From NCBI GenBank assembly GCA_030280995.1, contig JASXTE010000002.1:6693683-6757682 (forward strand): DNA of 64,000 bases. The letters are read 5' to 3'. Position numbers and translations under genes: made by a program. Below, piece by piece: positions 10,131-20,145 of this stretch; the stretch's first letter is position 1, and the number at the start of each line of letters is the position of its first letter. Source of the stretch: Hemileia vastatrix (taxonomy: Eukaryota > Basidiomycota > Pucciniomycetes > Pucciniales > Zaghouaniaceae). Under the pieces are notes generated by a model. That model saw nothing but the letters and a program-made list of their open reading frames with translations, did not search any database and was not told where the DNA came from.

Positions 10131-10237
10131 ATTCGAAATAATAAATTATAAAGTAATAAAAGTCAGAAGGGAGAGAAAGTAGTTTGGGAAAGTATGTCTC
10201 ATGCTCAACGGAGCTTGCGTTTTTATACCTGGGCATC

Positions 10238-11045
10238 TGTCACGCGCCATGTGACACTCGAGGCAAAGCAGCTCATTAAATCAATAATACAGAGGTCTAA
10301 ATCCATACTCAAAGCGCAGAAAGCAGTTCTACATAGCAACTGTGACTTTCCTTTGTGTACTCACTATTCAACCGCGCTAGTCTAAACTCTAAATCTAAAT
10401 TAGTCAATCTCTCAATAGTTTGTTTTAGTCTTTTCCTCAATAAGCAACACACAGCGCAATAGTCAATGTAATAGTCCGCTAAAAGGTTTATTAAATATCT
10501 GTGGGTTATTAAAAGGGGTAGTGAGCATGGACGGGATGGTTAGTGGAGGATTAAAGGGTTAACGGATGTTAGTGAGGAGGGTCCAGGTGTAATGGGTGTA
10601 ATTTTAGTGGTCTGTGGTGTGCGGAATGATGGATGGGTATGAGGTCAATGCGAGGAGGAGTAAAGGATATAAAAGGGGTTGGGTTTTTGGTTCAAAATTC
10701 TTTAGAATTAAATTATAAAACGTATATATATTTAATAGTGGTAAAGCTTCATGTTAAATCATTATTATTGTATCTTTCTTTATTTTCTCAGTAATCTTTT
10801 CTACATCATAAATCTTTGATTATTTAGTTTCCAACCCTTTGTTAGATCTTAACAATATTAATATTACCTTTAAGTTAAATTAGAATTCTTCTTGAAAATA
10901 TCTCGAAGCAGTAGCTCTTCCTTTGAGTCATCTACAAATCATTTCCTTGAAAATTTCCTCTGTGCTTTGAAGAAGTTTCTAAACTACTCTCCTCATCTCA
11001 CTTCCAGGAACACCCTCGACCTTGTGCATAGATCGTCTGGTGACA
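10238..11045 (+). repeat. 3' LTR of D0
   Basis: About 808 bp, beginning TGTCACGCGCCATGTGAC and ending GTGACA. It resembles the D2 LTR (58421-59230) in length and detail more than the D1 LTRs, which suggests two D subfamilies. It keeps the TATA box and the AGAATTAAATTATA self-primer (about 10702-10716). Confidence 0.9.
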
Positions 11046-12313
11046 CTATCTCAGGAGCCCAGTAATTTATATAATAAATTACTGAAATCATGTAAGCAAA
11101 TAAAATATGTATTATGTAGTTACAATGAATTATTTTATTAAATAATAAAATTACAAATATTTTATGAATAAGTAAAATAATTACTATATTTATATTTATT
11201 ATTATTAAATAAGTTTTTATTACAAAAACAAATATTGTATTCTATAAAAACATGGCACATTTCTATTTATTTAATATTTCTAAAAAATTAATAAATTAAT
11301 AATTATATTATAAGCTTAATAATATTTAACTTATAGTTTAATTAAAAAAAAGTTAATATAATTTATACAGTAAATCCAACTCATCATATATTATTATCCA
11401 TAAATTTTGGGCGCTTTTTTGACCCTTAACTGTGTCAGTAAAATTACTAAATAACTTAAAACACATATTTAATATAATAATATTTAATTCTCACTTTAAA
11501 TTAGTTACAATTAAATTAATTATTTGTTTCAATTAAACTAGTTATTAAATCACTAAGATCATTAAAATAATAAATGAAATTATATTTATAACTGAATTAA
11601 ACTGATTCCATAAATTTTGGTATGAAAATAATTTTATTTCTCTTAATTAAACCCTTTTCATCTTATTATAATAATTGTTTAGAAAATTTTTTCTCATAGT
11701 TCTCATGGTCTCATACTCATTTAGCTACTCATTATATTAATTAATTGTTTGTGACTTTATGGTGGGAAAATTATTTACTTATTCACAGATTTAATTTGTT
11801 GCTTTGATTTTTCCCTCAATTTGTATGTTTTAATTAATTTATTTTAAATCTTTTGTTTCACACTATTACTACTTTTGTATATACAATTTTGACACTTTAT
11901 AGGTATTCTTGCCTATAAAAGGGCCTTAGAATTCTCTTTAGAAGGCATCACCTACATTACACACATTTTAAATCTTAAAATACATTATTATTATTATTTT
12001 ATTAGTATCACAAATCTAGTATAAATAATTAATAAATAATCTAAGGATGCTTTAAGTTTATTAATAATAATATTTATTAGCCACGCAGAGAAATCTCTAC
12101 TTACTTAATTAAATATTTATCAATAAATCAGTCATTACTGTTGTGTCATTCCTCATAAGCTGTTGTTGCATCTCTCTCATTTTGTTTTAATTATTTTATA
12201 AATTTTTTATTTCATTTTTCTCTTCCTATTATTATTGTTCTCTCTTTATTTCTCCCTTCTTCTTCATTTTATTTTATCTTGTTTTCATCCTTCTTCTAGA
12301 AGAACCGCCAACA
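11046..12313 (+). repeat. 5' LTR of A' (first bases lost to the D0 insertion)
   Basis: It begins CTATCTCAGGAGCCCAGTAA, matching the LTRs of A from their position 12 onward (CTGTCTCATGAGCCCAG). It holds a TATA-like GCCTATAAAAGG near 11912 and a polypyrimidine tail ending TTCTTCTAGAAGAACC near 12305. The end near CCAACA (about 12313) is estimated; TGG shortly after may start the primer-binding site. Confidence 0.8.
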
Positions 12314-13470
12314 CATATTGTGGATAGGTATTTTATCATTCATTATATACTCCATAATTATGTTATCAACTGCTAAATATTTCTATTTTCTAGGTTGAAC
12401 TGTTAGAGTTACTTACTTCATATGATTTGATTGTTTATTTAAAGGGTTAGATTATAGTTTTGAAATTTCTTGTGCTTCAATAAATTTCAATTGATTTATT
12501 TTTCTATTGTAATCAACTAATTAAATAATAATCATCGCAAAATTTCTGTTGTAAAATATCATTACTATTGGGAATAGGTTAGCTCATAAGAGTTTCTAAA
12601 TTCATAAAATACTGTAAAAGACAAGAATAAATTCTTTATTTAAAAATTTAATATATCTTAATAATTACTGAGTTGTGGCTGAGATTAAACTTTCAAAGGA
12701 ATGAGTTGTGAAAGAGTACTGAATGAAATTTCATTGAGTAATTAATGAAAATTCAAAGAGAAGACTAAGATCTTATTTAGTGGTGACTGTGTGGTGAAAG
12801 GACATTGAATTAGTCTTAACTCAGGAGTAACTCAGTTCTGTAAACAGTCCCCAGAAATGAGTTTTTATTACTTTTCCAAAATTTGATTGAAATAAAAATC
12901 ATTATTCAAATGACCTGAAACTTTTCACTACTATTCACTCATTTACTTATATTAGTAATAAAATATCAAAAATAAAGAATATTGAGTATGCATTTCATGG
13001 CAAAAAATTAAATTAAAATTTAGGAATTTGAATTTTAAAACTAGGGATTTTAAAAAACTGAGACTAAAGCAATTATTAAAAAGGGGTTGGGCCCTGCTTA
13101 TACAGAAGTGTATATATTAGGGGTTTTGACCATTAGCATATATTTGATTTGAACTTGTCAAAAATTTGGTACATAGTAAGTTATTTTTATTTGACATACA
13201 CCTGATCAGAACATTTGTACTTGAAGTTTGTGCTTTTACCTCAACTTAAAGTTTTTTGGATACATCTATTACATTCACATACTTCATCCCCCTACCAAGA
13301 TTAGCCACACCCTTGTACACACATGCTCATATCTTAGCACAAACTAGGGAGTTTTTGACCTCATTTTTGAGACCCCTAAACCCAAGTACTCCATTTACCA
13401 TAGAATCATGGAATGAAGTTTTGGGGATGAAGCCTTCTAGGCATGTATGCTAATTTTTGAGACCCCCTAT

Positions 13471-14025
13471 CACCACTGGATGTTTGGGGGTGAACTTCTA
13501 TCAGTTCTTGTTCTTTGAACTCCATGGTGCCCCTAATTTATGCCAGGATTAAACCTACCATATATGCCAAATTTAGAACAAATTAAAGTCACATTTTTTC
13601 TGAGACTCATGATTTATTAAAGACCAATTTATCCTACATTGATCACAAGTTTCTTCAACAAAACCCTAATTTGATACATAGATGAGCACCCATTGAGCAC
13701 ACATTGATCTAACATTAGCATTATGCATGTGTACTCAATATGCACTATTCATGCATTTCCAAAATTAAAAATTCATACATATTTAATATGAATTATGCAT
13801 ATTTTTTTTCATGAAAGCTGCATATTTTATATTGAATATTACATATTTTATGTTACATATTGAATATGGTATATTTCATATATAATATTTCATGCTACAT
13901 ATATTGAATATTTTATATTGCATATTACATGTCAAATGTTAAATATTGAATATTTTATACTGCATATGAATTCATATTGAATATGAAATATGAAATATTT
14001 ATGCTTATGCAATGAGAAATTCAGC
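13471..14025. mobile_element. CACTA-like left terminus with AT-rich repeat block (fragment)
   Basis: It starts CACCACTGGATGTTTGGGGG followed by the hairpin GAACT-TCTATC-AGTTC. This parallels the left end of element C at 40856 (CACCACGGGAAATCTGGGGG, hairpin GAACT-GCTAGC-AGTTC). About 270 bp further in, an array rich in ATATTGAATAT and CATATT follows (13730-14020), as in C (41160-41560). TAT precedes the terminus. No matching right end was found. Confidence 0.5.
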
Positions 14026-14199
14026 CTCCTATTAAGAAAAGTAAAAAATAAGCAAACTATTATTTTGACAAGGGATAAGAGAAATGATAATTGACATATA
14101 ATTAGAAAAAATGCCTTGAAGAGCTATAATAATGAAAGAAATATCTTTAGTGATAAATTATTCATCATGTGAAAGAAATAAATTTCAACTATTAGAATT

Positions 14200-15745
14200 A
14201 GGGGGTGTCAGTTCTAGCAAATTTGCACTTAACTTAAATGTGAATTACAAATCAAATCAGCACTTAAAATTGAAAAAAGTTGCTTATTTCAAAAATGGGT
14301 GTCAGTTCTGACCTCAAATCAACACTTTTTTCCATTTTATTTTTAAAAACCACATGTTGGCCACAACATTCCTGTCACATGTGACACACAGGCCACCCTC
14401 CTTAACCATCAATCCTTGGCACACATGCCTTCCTGAAAATTGAAACATCTTATCATGACATTTTAACAAGGCTTGTTTCCCTTCTTTTTTGTATTTTTTA
14501 ACCTATAAATCTCTTTTCTTGTAACATAGCGGTTTCATAATGCCTATCATTAAATACAACAACATTGAAAAATTACTTGAATTTTTAAATTTATTAATTG
14601 TTTTTGCCTTGTAATGGTAGTCTCATATTTGAAATGAAAATCACAAGTTTGCTAATTATATTCATTTTCCTCCCTCTCCATAACTTCAAATTTCATATTT
14701 GTAATGGTAATTTTGAATTTAAAATAAAAATTCTCTGATTTACAGACTTTCCCCCCTCCATGACTTTAAATTACATATTTTTCCTATTGCATAATTTTTC
14801 ATTCTTTGAGTCTCCCTATCACCAGAAAAACAACATGGGCACCTGATAGCAGGTGCTAATCCCTATCTTTCATTTAACTCAATTTCAGCTCAGCTGTAAT
14901 TCTTCTGGAAATACTGCACACTGAAAAATGAGCACACTAGCTCTTGCAGCATTAAATAAAATCTACTCTTAAATCAAAACTGAATATAGGGATAGGAGCC
15001 TGCTAGCAGGTGCCACTTTTTTTTTGTGGTGTATGTCTCTCCATTTTTTCATATACCATAATTTTTCTTTTTCCTTTATACCTAACTCCTCAATTCATCA
15101 ACTCCTTGTGCTCCCATTGCATATTTCTTAATTACTCATCAGGTAAGTTACTTGAATTCTTCTTTTTTGGGTTGCAACTGATGTTTTATGGTTTTACTGT
15201 TTTTTTGGCTTTTTTTTGTGTTTTTTTTACCTGTTTTTTTTTCTTGTGCTTGGCCACCTGTCACTTGTTTTATTCTCATTTATGCTTGTTTTTAACTTGT
15301 TTAAACTTTCTTTTTCACATTTTATTGCACATTTTTTTGTGGTTTCTTGCTTAATTTTGGTGCTCTTTTATAAATTTTTTTAATAATTTTTTGTGCTCAT
15401 TTATGCTGTTTTTGGAATAATCTTTCATGGCATCTTTCCACTTATTTAAATTTCATTTGGAAGTGGTTTGGATATATTTATTAATTTTTTTAAAAATGTT
15501 CAACTTTACATTCAAGTTAATAAATTTACTTTTCTAAATACAGATAAGTCAATAAAATTCTATATCTTTTTTAAAAATTTGGTGATACACCCCCATGTAT
15601 TTTATTGAAGCAAGGGGTGGATATCAATAAAAAAATTTCAAGTCATCAATTTTGAATTTCAGATTTAAAAATTTGGCTATACCCTCCCCTGAATTTTATT
15701 TAAGTAAGGGGTGCAAGTCACCAAAATTTATATAATACCCTAAAT
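14200..15745 (+). mobile_element. truncated Harbinger-type element (second copy)
   Basis: The left terminal repeat AGGGGGTGTCAGTTCTAGCA matches that of the complete element at 26278. The internal motif GGGTGTCAGTTCTGACCTCA near 14299 also recurs at 26377 and 26615. A TCAGGTAAGT near 15139 parallels 26970. A minisatellite with TTTTATTGAAGCAAGGGGTG at 15600-15740 matches the one at 28860-29060 in reverse. The right terminus is absent. Confidence 0.6.
14820..15031. mobile_element. 212-bp CACTA-like MITE
   Basis: Ends are CACCAGAAAAA and TTTTTTGTGGTG, flanked by TAT on both sides (14817-14819, 15032-15034). Each end carries a hairpin (GCACCTGATAGCAGGTGC on the left; CACCTGCTAGCAGGTG on the right) and then the inverted pair CCCTAT/ATAGGG. 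It is inserted in the Harbinger fragment. No coding capacity. Confidence 0.75.
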
Positions 15746-16994
15746 TAATAAATAAATAGATAAGATATATTAAATTTAATAAATTTAAAGTAAATACAAT
15801 TCCTTATGTAAAAATGTAGATCAAGTCTAGAAACTAAGTTTGGGACTTTCCACAAGTAAAGGATAAAGAAACTCCATGAAACAATTTTTTTTGTCATGAT
15901 TACCATTTATACAACACAAAGGTTAACCAGGATACTAAACTTACCCAGTTAATAATTAATTATTTAATAGAGTACAGATATGCCTTTACCTATCATTTAA
16001 TCAATTTTACCTACTTTATAAATTAATTATACAATTTTGACTAATTAATAGGTAAAAATAAGTAAAGATATAATTCTATTTTTTCCTCATATATTTTCTT
16101 CTGTGACAGAATCCTCATGAAAGCTAAAGAGAAAACCAAAAATAACAGATATTAAATTAAATATTTTTATTATTATTTTTACTTTGACATTTACAGAAAA
16201 TTGAAATAAATAAAATAAAATGGACATATACAGTTAAATACAGTATAAGGGTACATTCTTCATAGAACAAATTTAATATTTAAAATGTCTGATTGTGGAA
16301 TTTATCTTTCTCTGATACTCATGTATATAGAATTTTTATTTCATAGTTTATCTTCTTTTTTCCTATATAAGGCCTCTCAATCTGGCTGTTTTCATTTATT
16401 CCATCCTTACTTTAAAAATTGAATATACATATACCATCACATTTATTACTACTGTTACTACATTAGTATTTACATCTGTGTACTCCTAAGCTTTTAAAGT
16501 AATAATAATAATTATTATTATTTACCTTTTCATTGAATATCAAAATATAAAGATGAAAAATACGTACCTCCTTTGAAATATTGAGTTTTCCTCACCTTTC
16601 ATTGCTTTTGGACCATCATAAAATTTTCTAGACGAAAAGAACCCCTTGACAACTGAGAGCCTTTCAAAATAGTCATTGAACCATCATTATCTTGATGCCA
16701 GCAACCAAAGGACCAGTGACTCCAACACCTATAGCAATATTTTGGAAAGAAAATAAAAAAAACATCAAAGGCACATAACTAATGTTTTTTCTGTGACTGG
16801 GATTTGAACCTTGCCTCAAATTTAATGTTTATATATGCGTAATTGTCCTATATATTTTTAGTGACTATAGCAGTTATTATTTGTGGGTCTCACTCTGCAC
16901 ATTTCATTATATACAAATATCTTTTTACTCAGCACTCTGTAGTTGGCATTAAATTGCTCAAATTACAGGGGGAGGTGTCAGGTACATAATATTT

Positions 16995-17690
16995 TTTTCT
17001 CCTAGTTGACAAAGATAGAGAAACATTGTTCTTAGTCCTAGAAGTAATATAATTTATTTATTTAATTAAAAAATTATATTATTTAATTATTTCACTTGAC
17101 AAATCGTCCTGATAAGTAAAATATTATTTTATTATTTCAGTTGACAATTAGACCTGGTAATTAAAAGAATAACAATATATAAATTAATTATTTAATTAAA
17201 GAATTATATAAATTAATTATTTCAATTGAAATTTAGTCCTGATAATTAAGAAATATACAATATATAAATTATTTATCTGGTTAAGAAATTTTATTAATTT
17301 TTTCAGTTGATTTTTTTTCCTGATAATTAATATATTATATTATTATTTCACTTAATTTTTTCCTGGTAATAAATAATATCAATATCTTAGTAAATAAATT
17401 GATAAAAAATTGTTTTAAATAATTATTTCAGTTGATTTTAGTCCTGATAAATTGATATATTTTCATTGTTTCAGTTGATCAGTAGTCCTGGAAATTGATA
17501 ATAAATTAATTATTTCAGTTTATTTTAGTCCTGATATTTGATACATTTTCATTATTTCAGTTGATTAGTAATCCTGGTAATTAATAATAATTTAATTATT
17601 TCAGTTGATTTTTTGATCCTTATGATTGATATATTTTCATTTTTTTCAGTTGATTAGTAGTCCTTTTAATTGATAATAAACTTTAAATAT
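16995..17690 (+). repeat. about 11-copy minisatellite in the A' leader
   Basis: Repeated unit of about 45-80 bp with core TTTCAGTTGA, an AT spacer, then TAGTCCTGATAATTGATA. Copies are recognisable near 17106, 17150, 17236, 17319, 17368, 17442, 17487, 17530, 17572, 17616 and 17662. A shorter version with TTGACAATAATAG and AGTCCC occurs in the leader of A (31230-31480). It sits just upstream of gag, where packaging or translation signals are expected. Confidence 0.75.
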
Positions 17691-17783
17691 TTTTATTTTA
17701 TCTTTTATTTTTTTAACTAAAAAATAATAATAACTGACAAAATATTAATATTTTTCCTTCCCTCAGCTCAAGTTATACAAAAA

Positions 17784-20055
17784 ATGGCTGAATTAAATAT
17801 TTTTACCACCCATGATGAGGAATTAGATCTTATTGATTATGATTCAAGTTCTGTAAGATCTCCTTTGACTACAAAATTTTCTCAAATTAATCAATTAGTA
17901 AACCAAATGGGATGTATAAATGCAGGAGGTGGAAATTAAGAAGGAACACCCCCCCTGGACTCCAAGTCCCAGGTACCCCCCCAAGAAGAGCTTCCAAAAG
18001 GTTTCAAAATAAAAAAGATGCCAGTTCAGCAACAGGTAAACAACCTGTCAACTAACATTAAAAAGTTGAAGTCAGAGAACCTTAAAATAAGGGCAAAGGT
18101 AGAGTTCTTAGAAGAAAAAATAGGAAGCATGGAAGCTTTTCTTCAAGAGAAGAAGAAAAATCCACAGGGAGAAGACCCCCTTCCACAGTTGGCTCCTCAA
18201 CAACAGAAAAAATTGGAAGTTTCAAAGTGGCAATGAGAATGGCTGAAAACCCAATGGGACTCTCTCCAGGCTCCGCGAATGCAGCAGGCTCATCAAGCAG
18301 GACCCTCCAGGCTCCAAAATTTCAATCACATCCCTCCTCACCCTAACCAAGGAGGAAGAAGAAAGAAAAAAATCATCTTCAAATTATTCCAAAACCATGG
18401 TATGGCCTTCCATTGAGTCTCAAGTTCCTTTCCTTGTTAATGATTCAGCTCCTTCAGGTAACTCTGGGATGGTAGATAACACCTTGAGACCAGGAGAAAC
18501 TGGTTCTAGCAGAAAAAGTAAAAAATTCTCTAGTCTTGCAAAAAATCCTTTAGTGTTAATTTCTACTTCAATGATAAACCCAGAGATAGCTATTATAGAT
18601 GAATCAATTGATCCTGAAGTTTATGAGTCACTTGAAAATTACTCTATCTCTCTCCTGAAAAATGTTCCTGATGTAGCAACTATTAATGATCAATATTTGA
18701 GAGACATCATAACAAAACGAACTTGGATAATGAATAAGTTACAATTGACCCAAAAATTTAAAATTTTGTTAACTGAAAAAGTTTACCAAGCATTGAAAGG
18801 TGAGTTGAATAGGGTATCTGATGAATTTTTTAAATAAGAAGTAAATTATGAAAAGAAATTTGCTTTGTGGAAACGTATTAGGAATGGTCTATCCAAAGTA
18901 CAAGAGACTATTTCTATCTGTTTCCAAGAACTAGAAGGTCAGAAATTAAACTTCACAAAATTAAATTACCATTATTCATCTCTGAAAAATAAGAATCAAT
19001 TATCTTTTGCAACCATCAATGAAACATTAACCAGTATTCCAAGGGTGAAAACTAAATTAACAAACATTGAGGAACAATTTAATTCATTGTTATTTGACCA
19101 AAAATACTCTGTCACTTCTGAAAAGGAAACTTTTGCACAGGCTACTCCACATGTACCTGAGCCAAGCTCCTCTAGAGAATAATTAGTACAAGAGAGCCCT
19201 GTAGATAGTTCTAAGTTTCCATCAAAAATTGATGATGTACCCTTTTCATCTGCAAATGTGTTAAATAATGAGATTACAGCTCAATTAGAGAAATTGAAAC
19301 ATATTCTTACACAGAAACAAGTAAAACAGAAGGAAATTAACTCAAATCTGAAAAATTGGCCCAAACTTGACCAATATCCAACATTTAATGGTGATTCTTC
19401 CTCTGACTGGCAGCAATTCATCTGTAGGATTGTTAATCTTAAGAATTCTTAAAAACCACCAGATGAAGAAATTGTGTCTAAATTAAATTATTTGTTTTCC
19501 AATGTTTCCCTCATGTGGTATGAATCTGTCCTCTTGGATAATAATGATAACTCTTGGAAGGATTGGGAAAAATTAATTAAAGCACAATTTTGTGGTTCAA
19601 AATTTAGGCTAGCCCAGCAAAGGCAGTATGAGGGGTCTAGATATAGCTCATTCTCTACAGAAACACTTATTGAGATCCTGATGAAACTAGTAAAAATCTT
19701 GAGATCAATGGATCCAAAGATGGATTATGAACTCAGGAAGGACAGGATCCTTTATAAATTTCCAATGTCTTTGAGAGACTTAATTGTTGAAAGAACTGAG
19801 CTCTCCAGGGAGCCTTCTTTATTTATTAATACTTGTAATGAAGTTCTTTTAAGTAACAGGTATGAATCTAGGAAGTTCTTCTCAAAATCTTCAGTGGAGA
19901 AACCCTCCAACTACCAACAAAAGCTTCCTGAAAAAGTTTGTAAACCCTCTTCCCCTGTTGCACCTAATAAATATGCAAGAAACACTTGCTTAAAATGCAG
20001 AAAGCCTTGGAGGAAAGGCCATGTTTTTGACGAGAAAATAAATCTTGTTTAACAA
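17784..20055 (+). pseudogene. gag: A' Gag, broken into several frames
   Basis: ATG at 17784 (MAELNIF) after a purine-rich leader. A coiled-coil piece at about 17988-18236 (QQQVNNLSTNIKKLKSEN onward, ending LEVSKW) is followed by gag segments at 18397-18837, 18865-19182, 19258-19452 and 19474-20052. The capsid-like part shows WPKLDQYPTFNG and SSDWQQFI. The C terminus has a degraded zinc knuckle CLKCRKPWRKGHVF, of CX2CX7HXC type with its last Cys lost; in B it is intact (CYKCNKPWVKGHKC). Stops and at least two frameshifts prevent expression. Confidence 0.8.
18018..18236 (+). pseudogene. A' copy of the overlapping coiled-coil frame
   Basis: A 73-codon frame with heptad-like leucines (VNNL, IKKL, VEFL), a Gln/Pro-rich middle and the end LEVSKWQ, stopped by TGA where B has TGG (Trp). 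It matches the alternative-frame products at 31956-32213 (A) and 52408-52974 (B). After it, the gag frame continues in another phase (18397 on). Confidence 0.55.
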
Positions 20056-20145
20056 ACAGAGGATCCTAATGATGACACAGTTGCACAAGATGATACTTCA
20101 AGTGATTGTGCCAGAAACATTTCTTATGAGTCTAACCAGGAAATC

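Larger units (their letters stand above)
1..11045 (+). mobile_element. D0: older Ty3/Gypsy chromovirus copy, left part outside window, split by D1
   Basis: D0 is the host copy into which D1 jumped. Visible parts are the spacer, antisense-gene exon 2, intron and the end of exon 1 (1-1178), then the rest of exon 1 (9604-about 10130) and a 3' LTR (10238-11045). The two halves join exactly across D1 once one copy of the duplicated GGTCA (1174-1178 and 9599-9603) is removed. The 3' LTR ends in GTGACA and is followed at once by A'-type LTR sequence, so D0 itself sits inside the A' LTR near its start. The 5' end, gag and pol are not in the window. Confidence 0.85.
12314..16990. other. A' leader with inserted elements; no gene
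   Basis: In element A the LTR-to-gag distance is about 0.8 kb; here it is about 5.5 kb because of insertions. Identified pieces are a CACTA-like left end at 13471, a Harbinger fragment at 14200-15745 and a MITE at 14820-15031. At 15750-16560 there is LTR-like sequence with CCTATATAAGGCC at about 16362, which I cannot delimit. A G-rich GGGGGAGG then TGTCAGG at 16967-16983 looks like a polypurine tract plus an LTR start. Homology with the leader of A resumes at about 16990. No convincing coding sequence is present. Confidence 0.55.

Noticed and set aside
15010..15354. 114-codon Phe/Leu-rich frame
   Set aside because: Same T-rich composition effect, within a Harbinger fragment and directly after a MITE.
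16785..16870. tRNA gene or tRNA-derived SINE on the minus strand
   Set aside because: A B-box-like GGTTCAAATCCC is present, but the T-stem does not pair well, no convincing A box or acceptor stem is seen, and the rest does not fold into a cloverleaf.
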